In this document: positions 1 through 10,486 of the stretch, in pieces | How the letters are laid out: each line of letters begins with the position of its first letter | Numbering within the stretch: the stretch's first letter is position 1 | Assembly (NCBI RefSeq): GCF_040807025.1 | Contig: NC_090947.1 | Coordinates: forward strand, 10,354,001 to 10,418,000 | Reading direction: 5' to 3' | Source of the DNA: Struthio camelus | Lineage: Eukaryota; Chordata; Aves; Struthioniformes; Struthionidae | Length of the DNA stretch: 64,000 nucleotides | The notes under the pieces: generated by a model | Seen by the model: the letters and a program-made list of their open reading frames with translations, nothing else | The model's database searches: none | Told to the model about the DNA's origin: nothing | Program-made: the position numbers and the translations under genes

Positions 1-2254
1 CACTGTTTCTGCCTTTGCAGACAGTGATCCTCCCCAACTCTTCTCTCCTTTTCAAACAGCATCACTTTGATCTTGTCTGATTTCAGCTTAAGCCTGTAGG
101 TCTTCAACTCACTGGCCTCACTTTCCTACCAACTTTCTGACTCCACTTTCTAGTGATGATACTTCTGCTGGCTGCAAACAAACACAGACTTGAGTGCCAG
201 CATTGTTTTACTATAGCATTTGGCCTGCCCGCCAGGAGTCAAAGAAAACAGAAGACAGGTGAATAACTGTAGCTGAGGACCTTTGCAGAGGAGAGGAAAT
301 GGCTGCTCACTATTCTCCAAGCTCTGCTATCAGAAAAGGTAGAGAAAGAGGAAAAACAGAGCCCGAAAACTGTAGAGCCAAACAGTCCTAGGGGGCTTGC
401 CTCAGTCCTACAGGGAGGGCCACAAGTATGTGCAAAGACTTATCAGCCAATCTCCCATAGGAGTCTGTGAATCATACTTTGCTCAAGACCACAGAATTGA
501 GAGTGCGTTTTCTCCCTGATCACTGCACGAGCCACAGTGGGCATACAAATTCCTAGTATGGCTGCTTCCTGCAACGGCTTGCAACTATGATTCTTTTCGT
601 AACTTATTCTTGATGGAATATTTCAATATGCATGAGGCAAAGGGGACGAAAACAGATCGTGTCAGTGCCAGAGTTCAAGGCCTGTAAGAACCAAAGCTCC
701 TAATTCTCGTTGCTGTGCCTGGACATGGACAGAACAGCCGAATCCAACAGTGTGTCCAAGAACAGACTACAGGCATTCTTCTCTGCCACCAGTCCTTGTC
801 TGTATGGCCACAATCACTTTCTTTTCTCATTATCCTCCCAATACATTAGCTCCTAACACATTTCCCCCTTCTTCCACCCCCACCTCACTTTCCTTGACCT
901 TTCTCTGGTCTTAGAAAAACACTGCAATACAGTCAGTAGCACAAACCAATGTTAAAAAAAACTGATAAGGAAAACACTTAAGTTTTCATTGCAAGTATGC
1001 CTTTTGTACAAGCTAGAGATGCCTTCTGAGACATTAATGAAATTAACTGCAAATATTAACCTGGGTGCTTTCAGAGATAAGCCCTTTTACTTCTTTGCTC
1101 ATTTGGACTTGCTTGATTTGCTTACCTGTTCATAGTAACTCATAAGCCTGACTATGAGGCAACAGTTCATTGGTACAAGAGAACTACTGCTTTAGAGGAT
1201 TTTCACTGGCTTTTTTCTCTTTTAGTGGCTCTTCATGAGCAGGCAATAACACTGGCTGTGGAGATGAGTGGTCACAGCTTAATAGGTAGAACAAAACACC
1301 ATGCAAGGCTGATGATGGGGGAAGTAATATGAAGAAAAAGAAATACTGCAGATGCACAAGTTCACCAATGACATTTTCTCAATCTTAGCCGTCATCTTCT
1401 AGTAAGTTTCTCCCAGAGGATGCAGTTACCCTGTTTAAGCTTCATTTCTGTACCATAAAACATTCACAAATCTAACTACTAACTTCATAGCAGGGCCTCA
1501 TTTATGAAAACACTATAAGAAGGTAAATAAATTGATGCTAGATGTTTCATTAAATGGTTTACCAAATGTCAACCACAAAACTGCACCGTAACTAACAACA
1601 CTTTCAGCAAATATTTGCCACAAACACCACACTCATTTACATAGTGGTTGTAACTTCTATTTACTATGTATGAAACCTGTATGAACAAAGCTGTAATTCT
1701 AGGAATGGACATTCTCCCTTTTACTTGGGAGGTGAAAAAGATTAAGCGGAGCAAAATGCAACTGCCGACACGTTGCCTGGAATTAAGGGGGGGGAAAAAA
1801 AAAGTCTCACACCAAGAACACAAGCATGATCGAGTGAAGAACCCCTGTATTATAGCTTAGACGTGATCTCCGAGAAATTTAATCTAAAACAAGCAGAAGT
1901 TAGGAAATGTCTCAGATCCATCCTTTACCTTGTTGTAAAGCTCAAAAAGGATGCAGCCTTTAGAATCCCACACAGCTCCCCTAAGCCACTACTCATTGCT
2001 GAAAGATGCAAGAAAAAAAATGAGCTTTACTCGCAGCAGCTGATACAACCATGAAAGTCCTGAATTTTAGCTCACTCTTCTCTACCATTTCTCCATTTGC
2101 TAAAGAAGGGATATCAATCTGCCACCTCCCAGGGTGACTGCCATAGAACACTTCAATGAGAGCAAAGATAACTTTTCCAGAAGAAGCAAGGTGTTTGTCA
2201 TGCTGAACATGCCTCAGTCAACTCATCCGAGAAATACCACAGTGACAAGGGTGA
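1..2254. other. Left flank, no gene seen
   Basis: I see no DED, caspase or other recognisable exon on either strand. Open frames here are short and have no supporting splice sites. If the first gene in the window is CASP18, this stretch should be the spacer towards CASP8 beyond the edge. That is inference from the conserved cluster order, not something visible here. Confidence 0.5.
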
Positions 2255-2271
2255 CAGAGAAACCAGGCGTA

Positions 2272-2277
2272 TTTATT
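2272..2277 (-). terminator. Candidate poly(A) signal of the caspase-8-like gene
   Basis: AATAAA on the minus strand, about 820 nt past the stop codon at 3094. It is followed by a U-rich and GU-containing stretch. It implies a 3'UTR of roughly 3093 to 2250. Other sites further left cannot be excluded. Confidence 0.4.
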
Positions 2278-3093
2278 ACAAAAAGCCCATGGCACCTAGA
2301 GTCAGTTGCCAGGAGGGGAAGCCATCTCAGAACTGTGGTTCTAAAGGAGTGAGACCTTCCTTCCACATGTCTGACAGTTATTCAATACAGACTGCCCTTA
2401 AGCGCGCCAAGAAAAAAAAAAACAAACCACAATCAGAACCCATATTATCAAAAAAAACTTACAAATCTCAGTGCTTTTTAACTGAGTTAATTAATAACAG
2501 GAAGCAAATAAAACTTTGGAGGGAAAGAATCAGAGAAGTGCAGACTTGTATCATGATTGTTGTCATCACCACCTCTTTTTGGTCCTTCTTGGCAGAGACA
2601 TTATTTTTTGTGAAGAATACAGCTTCCAGATAGCCCATGATTCACTGCTGATGTATCTGTTAAAACCTTACTTGGACTCCCTGGGAAGCGATCCTTGCAC
2701 TCTGCATCTAATTGCTGTTTTCTTCAGATTTCAAGGATGTATTCTCTTAACAACACAGACTGAAAATAGTATTTCCACTGACATTTCCAACAACGCTTAA
2801 GAATCATACTGCTCGGAAATGCTTCCTCACTCGAAACAAGGACTGAACAGACTACACTGCTTCTGCAGGACAGGAAAGCAGGTCCGTACTTCTCCCCTGC
2901 TCTACTAGGCTGCTACAAACTCAGGTGCCAGGAGACTGAATAAGCATGGGAATCAGAAAATTGAGGCCACGCGGCCCCTTGCAGGATTGTGAACTAACTA
3001 CATAGATGCAGATAATTCCTCTTGCAAATTCTCTTGAATTCCATGAGGAGACGCCTTCCAGAGTGATTCCTAATTGACCGTGTCCTTATTTTT

Positions 3094-3244
3094 CTAATTT
3101 TCAGTTGACTGGGACTGTGGAATTTGGAAGATCAACTGCTTCCTTAGGGTTGATGATATCTTTGGCATCTGCTTCCATCCATTTAGTACTGCTCTTCCCA
3201 CTTCCTTGTTCACTTCTGTCAGGATGGTTACCAGGTCCTTGCGC
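3094..3244 (-). CDS. CASP18: Caspase-8-like gene, last coding exon: p10 end
   Basis: Acceptor TTTGTTCAAG. It encodes RKDLVTILTEVNKEVG, KQMPKISSTLRKQLIF and a short tail, ending in TAG at 3096-3094. The LTEVN and TLRK motifs are typical of initiator caspase C-termini. Confidence 0.93.
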
Positions 3245-6200
3245 CTTGAACAAACATGAAGAAAAGGTACATTGAAATACATGGTACTTTCAACTAGGCC
3301 AAGAAGTTGACCTATGTTTACTCCAATAACATGAGATCTTGGGGAATGTTGGTATCTTCCCGTCATCCTGTCTGTCACTGAAATTGCGCGCTCTGTTGTG
3401 TAATCACAGCATTCAGTATGTACTGGGGAATAAAGTAACCTCTGTGTAGAATCACTTTACAAACAAACACACTCCTTTACCTTGGTTATGGTCAAAAGAC
3501 AGCACTAAGATGACACAGAAGCAAATTTATGCATTTTCCAAGCCGTCCGCTGGACTTCACGAGAAAGCGGTGCCTGGAGAGAAATGTTATTTTCTAAATC
3601 AAGTTTAGGGTTGGGAGGTGGACATGGGCGAGGAAACAGGGAAAAGTACGAATAAAGGGTACTAATTTTTTGCCTGTGTACTCAAGCAACAAATTTGCCT
3701 GTCATCAGGTGTCACTGGAAGAAAGATCCCTTGTCATTTTAAAGATACATTAAAACAACATGTTCACACTTGTTTTTATGTATTAAACACTTGTTTACAC
3801 ACTTGTTTTACATGCTTTTTATGTTTTACACACTTGATGATGTGTGTTCAAATATATAAACACAAACTTGCTTATATGTAATGTTCCAACATTACAATTC
3901 TGGTTCCGTAACAGACAAACTAGGTAAGTCACTTGAACTTTGCTTCATCTGTAGAAGAAAAATAACAGTGCCCACTTCCGGAATAATTACTAAGCAGACA
4001 CTGCTCTGCAGGTGAAAAGCATTATATAGAGCAAATGCAAAACAGCCATGTTTCAGCACAGCATGCTTAAGTATGTATTTCAACAATACCCCAGTTGTAC
4101 CTGGGTTAAAAACAGTACTTACAGTGGGCAAAGCAACTCCATTTTGTCACAGAGGCACTGAATGTAAATACTGCCTGTCTTTGCGTGGCGGTAGCACTCA
4201 AAGTCTTCCACAGTAGCCATGCCAACCAGAATATCAGCCTGGTCGGGAATGGAAACCAGAGGAACAGCGTCTGTCTCAAGATGGTCAGAAAAGTCTTCTT
4301 TTAATGTGACAGCTGGATGACCTACAGACCCTTGGCAAGCCTGGATGAAAAACAGCTTGGGTTTTCCAGCAAGAGAAGGACAGTTAGATCCACTAAAGCA
4401 AGAGAGCAAATCTTTAATATTTACAAACTCCCCATCAACGCCTTTTATTTTGTCTTTTTCACCATGTGAAAGGACGAAGCAAACAAAACAGTCCATTTTG
4501 CTATGATCTTTCTTGCTGTATTCTTTAACTTTTGCATACATTTGGTTTGCTTCTAGATCCATGTACTCAACTGTCTCAAATTGAAGCCACTTAAAGACTC
4601 TCTTCAGCGCCTCTGTAAAAAGAAAGTTGGAAGGCACTTGTTAAACATGAACAGTGATAAGGAAGATGAGGAAACTGAAGGCTCTGTGTGGTAGGATAGA
4701 TACTGGCAGAAGCATTCAGATCCCACCAATAAACTCACCTGACTGACACTCAGCCTGCCAAGTTTTAAGAAAAATCAGGGATGCCTAATTTTTTTTTTTT
4801 TTTTTAAACACAACAGAGGTGAACATCACACTGTCTAAAACAAAAGTGGATTTCAGATTATCTGATTAATCAGTACAATTTAGTGAAGCTTAGTGTGTTA
4901 TGCAATGTGTTTAACCGTACGCTGCATAGCAATCTCAGATGCTTAAGAACAGCCCTTAGTTAGATAAAGAAGAAGTATTTCTTTAGCATGATAAATTCTG
5001 CCACTCTTAAATGATGTAGGTTCCTTATTATGTGAGAATGATCAGTGCAGAGAAAAGGAAAGGCCACTAACAAAGACAAGGTACCATGCAGACTTCTCAG
5101 CAACCGCTGACTTGGTGTTGTGTTGGCAGAGAGAAAACAGCTGGGAAACAAGAAGGCTGCAGACAGGTTAAGGTTAAAATGTTAGTGATGTATGCTTTTA
5201 TAAGACAGATTTTAGTTTATCCAGATAAACAAATGACTCTCGCAGGAAGAAAGACTTAAGGAAAATGATAAAGCAATAGAATTGCATTTATTTGAGCACT
5301 GCTGCAAATAAATGCAATGCTGACTAGATCAGAATGCTTTCTCAGCTGATAGCATGGCAAAGCTACACCTTTCACTCAGTAAATTAAGCAAAGAAATCAT
5401 TAAAGAGAATTTAAGGACTTAAAAAGTGTTACTTTATGATAGTTAAGAAGTAAAAAAAAAAAAAAAATCAAAACCTGAGAAGACGGAATAGTAATCCCTC
5501 CTTCACTATTTGATATATACACAAACAATTAAGATGATACTCTTTTTTTTCAACCTTCCTTGAGCCATCACCAAAATTGTTGGAAGTGGCATATTTCCAA
5601 TTTTTGCAGTGACTGTCACTCTAGTTACTTATTCTGGAAGCAAAGGAGCTTAGTCAAAGTGGCCGTTCTTCACAGGAAAGATTAGGCAATTCTTTCGGAG
5701 GGTAACACAAAAAACCAAACCAATAGTTGGATTTTAAAAAGTACTTACCTCCATCTTTCACTGTTCCTTTCCTCATGCCTTCAGGATTTTTAAAAATGTA
5801 GTTGTTAAGAATCACACAGTAACCATGGGGGTTATTTTCCATCCTATATGATTCCACAAGCTGTAGAAACACAGAAAGTAGGTAAGAAAGCAGTGCCAAA
5901 CATCCAAGGGATGTATGCTCTGCAGAGATCTTTGCTCTTCCGTGCCCAAACACGAAAAAATCATGAGGGCCAAGATACAAAAAAGGAAAAGCCCAGACAT
6001 ACGAACCAGCCCTGGGTACAGGGGAAAAAATGCTGCTTCCTTTTCCTGAAATCCCTTCTCTCAATCTGTGGCTGCAATTTGATTTTGGAATGGAAAGTGG
6101 ATATCCTGAAACATGTGCAGAGGAAAGGTTCCTGCACCATACCATTTCCTCTCAGAATCTTGCTGAGTTTCTCGTTAGGCAACTGATGCTGCGGGTCCCT

Positions 6201-9200
6201 TCCCATCTGTTCAGCTTGAGCTGGAAGAGGATGGGATACTCTTACTTTTGCCCATCCCAGTCTCTGTCATCTTTAAGATTGTTTTTCTTCCTATGACAGC
6301 TACTCTTTCATTTCTTGTCTACAAGGTTGCAGGCAGCCAGGTCCTCACCAAGGGACAAGGCCTGGTCTTCTTTTGAAAATGAAAATCCTTCCAAAGCCTA
6401 TATATGAAGCCAAGTCCTCTCCCTTTTACCCCTTCTCCCTTCAGTTTTAGGGATCTGTGCTCCCACGAGCTGGATGAACACTTCAAAGGCACTCTTGAGG
6501 CATTTCTCACCAGGCGTGCTTGTGTTCCCTCCTCTGCTCCTTGTCCTGCCGGATTCACAGACATGCATGTTGGATAGCAGAGCTTTTCCTCAGAAACATT
6601 CCCTAAGAGGAGGATAAACAGGACACCTTAGGAATAAAAGAATAAGTCTTCCACTTAGCATATTTCAACACCAAAAGAACAATGCAAGGAGTGAGGCAAG
6701 GGGTGGTTTTCACACCATTATTTTGCAGAGATTGTGTCAAGGAAGGTTCCATTTTTGCAAACTGCTGGAGAGTGAAACTGCGCAGAGCGTTCCTTGGAAC
6801 AAAACATACATTTGTGTTAGACTGCTACATCCCATTGCAAATACTGCCAAAATTACAGCCATTAGGTAAAAATGAACTTCCAGCCCCCAGGCACAGCCAG
6901 ATGCTTGAGACTGGAAGACAGTGTGCGCTGCATTCCCACAATAATCGTATCGCATTCCAGTCCTTCCCTGCCCTTCGGCTGGCAGCAAGATCCAGGAAAT
7001 CTAAGTCGGGATACGAGCACTCACCCCAGGCAGGCCATTCACTGGCATCCGCACTACAGGATACAGAAGTGAAAAAGACGACCTATTTTTGTACAGTGAT
7101 ACAGCTCAGTGATACACTCAGCTCATTCACTTCTGAGGCCGTCACCTCGTCTCCAATGCATTTTAATTGCTTGGGTGGACAAACCAATGAGGCAGAACAT
7201 CAACATAATGGAAGACTTCCTCAAAACAACAAAATGCTGCCTTGAATACAACTGCCTGAAACAAGTGAATAAACTCTCACACCCAAGACTACACTCAAGG
7301 AGATAAATCACAATACCCCTTTTACAAGTCAGTTATATAGATGAGTTTAAATGAAATTTGGTTGTAAAGGCCGTAAGTGCTCTTTTCGTACTTATCAAGG
7401 GGGACAAAATAGTAACAATACTACTAAAAAAATACTCTCCTGGCAGAGGGGTTGCCTAGACCCCTCTAAACATCCTTAGTAATTCTTTGGCTCTTGCGGA
7501 GAGACAAGCACACCTCAGCAGCACAAGGACATGCCCTGGAGCGACTAGTCCATATCTCCACAGGTTAACTGCCCAGCTGTACAGGTATGTCTAAGGAAAC
7601 ACACCATACTGAGTCAACTGAAAGGAGGCTCCGGGGAAAAAATTAACAGGTCTCAGTTGTTTGTGGTTGACGCTCCCTGTTTCCCAAAGTCTAAGCCCAT
7701 CTGTGGCGTCAAAAGTCACCACCTCAGCTGCAGATAAACCAAAGTTCTTGAAATTTCACATTCGGTACAGAAAGCGAATGGTTAAATTTTAGCCAAGTAC
7801 CTGGTCTCCACTAACTTTTCTGTCTGCTAAGAGCAAGCAGCCTGGCTAACAGAAAGCAATGCTGACAACCTCCCAACACAAGGCTGGTTCCCCAAAGGCA
7901 ATTGCCTGTCACCTCTGTTCTCTTTTAGTGACTGAAAAGCTAGACTGGTCCAAAAACAGCACTATGCTGTTTCTTGAGGAGGAAGACTGCATTTAAGGCA
8001 AAGAGGAGGGAGATCCAGATCATTTACAAGGCACAGAATATATTTCAGGGAGAGGTTCAAGAAGATATAACGGGATAGCGAAGTATCAGACAATTTAGGA
8101 AATCACAGCTACCAAGAGCCGCTATGCCTGTCCTAGGATACTGTAAAGTCTCTCTCTTAACTCTGGACTCCTCAGCTCCCAAGGACTGAGCCCAGAAATG
8201 ACAAAACCCAGCTCTATGCTAAATCAGCAGATTATATAATTTACCTTTTGTTTCTTCTTCATAGGTATCGATTTTTTTCTTTAGGTCAGCTCTAAATCCC
8301 TTTAATATATCCTTCAGCGTCGTCACATCATCTTCTTTAATTACTCCATTTCTTTCCATTTCCAGTAAGACCGTCAACATTGGCTGGTAAAACAAAAACA
8401 TACAACCCAAACACACACATGACCTTCAACGACTGCATCAAGTAACACTCCAAATATCTGGCACTTCTGGACAGCGCAGAAGACAACATCCTCGTTTCCA
8501 GAGACTGGTCATCTAAAAATCAGTTTCTTTTTCCTCCAAACTTCATTGGGACTGAAGAAAGAAATCAGTTAGTTAAGACAGGATCTTTAGAAATTGCCTA
8601 TACTTGGCTTATCCTGCTTGGTTTCAACAATGTAAACCAGTGATGTGGATAATAATGTGGCAATCCTGTTAAGTGCCACTGCATTCAGATAAACTATTAT
8701 AAACCATTTAGCTGAAGTGTTATACATATTCTAATACAGAAGAGGCCTTCAGGAATAATATTCATTTTTAAAGCTGATTAGTCCACTAAATTGGAAGTAA
8801 ATCTGCCATTTTTCCTATAGGTACCGCAACACAAATAGGACTTCTTAACAAATAGGAAGCTTCTTAACAGTATCAAGCATTTCTGTAACACTGATCATTA
8901 TTGTCAAGGCAGGCATTCAACTAGCTTACCAAACCTCTTAGTACTTTTGAGGGGAAGTTAACAAAAGCGCAGCTATCCCAAATTTCCCAAATAAAGAAAG
9001 AAACGTACCCACGGACATAGAAAAATCTGTTGTGGAACTCAGGTTAGAACTCTGTTTCCTGGCTCCTAAACATCCTGTTTTTTCCTCCAGCACCCACCAT
9101 TCCTCCCGGATACAGCATATGCACAAATGTTTTTAAAAATGCCAAGCAAAGACGAAAGGAAGAGCATGATGGGTTTTCCAAGAAGAAAAGACGGGGAGAA

Positions 9201-10467
9201 AGGTGGTGCAGAGAAAATAAGAACAGGAGAGCAAAAAAAGACAGACAGAAGACAAGACAGAGAGAAAAGGGTCCGTTCTGTCACAAGAGTAGTTGTCAGC
9301 TAACATCCTACTTCTCTGAGCAACAGAATTTTAGCAAGAGCAGATGCCTCCCTCCTTACAAGAGGCAGACTCTGAACTAGCCTTGCACGAAACTTATCAA
9401 GATTACTGTGCCTACAGCATTATCCTGGAGCTTGCTCTTTGGTATTTGTTTTTGCAGCAGGAATTTCACGCTGTCGACATCTTCTGGAGTTAAGTCTTCC
9501 GCAATTCCATATAGCAGTTGCCTGGCAAAAAAGGATAGCGAAAGACTGGTTAAGAAAGTTATGACGATTAAATAAAGGGTATGGGACAAACCCTTCTCAT
9601 CTTCCTCTCCCAAATACCCACAAGCACCTGAAATATACCTGATAACAGCTCCAATCATTTCTAGGTAGAATACCCATCAATGCATTAAGGTCATCTAAGA
9701 AGAGCGTCATACAGTAAACACAGTTAGTAGCAACAAGGGAGACACTATGTTTAGGAGCACTCTTCTCAAAACATGATATAGTCTGGCTCACAATCATCAC
9801 ACAGTTAATTTAAGGAAAGACTGGATTCTCTCTGTGGTTCCAGTTGTGATGTAGGTCAAACACAGTCAACCCTTCTAATACTAAATAACTCTGGGGGAAA
9901 AAAAGCTTGCTCAGAAAAATTAGGAAAACAGAGCAGCTCTGTCTGTCTCAGAACCACCACAGGCATACACTTGAACTGAAAAATATGAAACATGGTCTCA
10001 AAACTCAGAAGGGCTGACAGTCATGCTGTAATAAATACAGTTACACTGAGATATGCATAAGATGACAGCGGAGACAGAAAGCAAGAAAGATGGCACACAA
10101 CAGAACCATTCTGCGCGAACCTTCTCCTTGCAAAGGTTTACTACTGCTGTGCTTACCTGTAGGCTGACACCTTTGCCTTGCCTGGGATCTGAAGCTCCCT
10201 CTCCATCTCCTCTCGGCTGGAGAGCAGGAGTTTACCCAGGATGTCCATGCGATTGATCCGGTAGATCAGCTCCTTCAGGAAGGCCAGATTCCCCACCTCG
10301 ATCAGGCCTTTCTCCTGCAGCGCTTGGAAGAAGGCCTTGGGCTCCTGAATGGCTTCCTGCTTCCTCAAGGGGATGTGCTCCAGGCTGAGGAACTTGAGAG
10401 CTGCCAGGTCATCCTCGACCAGTGCCTCAGAAACGCGAAAAAGGAGTTTGTGGATATTTGTGCTCAT
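3094..10467 (-). CDS. CASP18: Caspase-8-like initiator caspase with two DEDs (probable caspase-18)
   Basis: Cysteine protease of the extrinsic apoptosis pathway, predicted to bind FADD through its DEDs. Coding exons by eye: 10467-10157, 9521-9416, 8383-8245, 7826-7801 (tentative), 5860-5749, 4612-4123, 3244-3094, giving 444 aa with every phase closing. DED1 is about residues 3-80 and DED2 about 104-180, both close to caspase-8 (start MSTNIHKLLF; EEMERELQIPGK). The protease domain has Arg224 (RKGT), His281 (LSHG), Cys324 (QACQG) and Arg373, so it looks active. LETD at 343-346 is a likely p20/p10 processing site. The p10 half is unusually divergent: CYRHAKTGSIYIQ where caspase-8 and -10 have GTWYIQ, and KQMPKISS instead of KQMPQPTF. 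That divergence, plus the position beside CASP10, argues for CASP18 rather than CASP8. The alternative is a fast-evolving CASP8; a tree would settle it. No CpG island lies upstream. Confidence 0.68.
4123..4612 (-). CDS. CASP18: Caspase-8-like gene, p20 exon with His and Cys
   Basis: Acceptor CTTTTTACAG and donor CACT|GTAAGT, 490 nt, phase 1 to 2. It holds [25 protein letters not shown], the LETD linker motif and the start of p10 (ADILVGMATVEDFECYRH). Confidence 0.93.
5749..5860 (-). CDS. CASP18: Caspase-8-like gene, exon starting the caspase fold
   Basis: Acceptor TGTTTCTACAG and donor GGAG|GTAAGT, 112 nt, phase 0 to 1. It encodes the first strand (SYRMENNPHGYCVILNN) and the RKGT motif whose Arg224 should bind the P1 aspartate. 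The CASP10 counterpart is also 112 nt. Confidence 0.9.
7801..7826 (-). CDS. CASP18: Caspase-8-like gene, tentative linker micro-exon
   Basis: A 26-nt stretch with acceptor TTGCTCTTAG and donor CAG|GTACTT. It reads on in frame from exon 3 (phase 1) and joins the next exon in phase 0, giving ADRKVSGDQ. Some exon of length 2 modulo 3 is required here, and this is the best candidate seen. A second acceptor AG follows 3 nt inside (TAGCAG). Other linker exons of length divisible by 3 could have been missed. Confidence 0.45.
8245..8383 (-). CDS. CASP18: Caspase-8-like gene, coding exon 3: DED2, second half
   Basis: Acceptor TTTTACCAG and donor AAAAG|GTAAAT, 139 nt, phase 0 to 1. It encodes LLEMERNGVIKEDD and FRADLKKKIDTYEEE. 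The RADL stretch matches the RxDL motif used in DED contacts. Confidence 0.85.
9416..9521 (-). CDS. CASP18: Caspase-8-like gene, coding exon 2: DED2, first half
   Basis: Acceptor TTTTGCCAG, then QLLYGIAEDLTPEDV and KFLLQKQIPKSKLQD, the first helices of DED2. The exon is 106 nt, phase 2 to 0, the same length and phase as the CFLAR equivalent. Confidence 0.85.
10157..10467 (-). CDS. CASP18: Caspase-8-like gene, coding exon 1: DED1
   Basis: Carries the ATG (A at -3) and all of DED1, including the RxD-type motif RINRMDI. The acceptor TTTAG lies at 10488-10487, so about 19 nt of 5'UTR is on this exon. The donor CAG|GTAAGC leaves phase 2. At least one upstream noncoding exon is implied and was not located. 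Confidence 0.85.
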
Positions 10468-10474
10468 TTTCCAT
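10427..10474 (-). promoter_or_regulatory. Overlapping upstream ORF at the caspase-8-like start codon
   Basis: An out-of-frame ATG lies 7 nt before the main ATG, inside the same exon. It opens a 15-codon frame that stops within the main coding sequence. Its context is weaker (C at -3, G at +4) than that of the main start (A at -3), so leaky scanning is expected. Confidence 0.4.
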
Positions 10475-10486
10475 CAGGATTTGGAT

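Noticed and set aside
6682-7245. 187-codon plus-strand open frame
   Set aside because: It is antisense within an intron of the caspase-8-like gene, with no domain, no family resemblance and no splice context.
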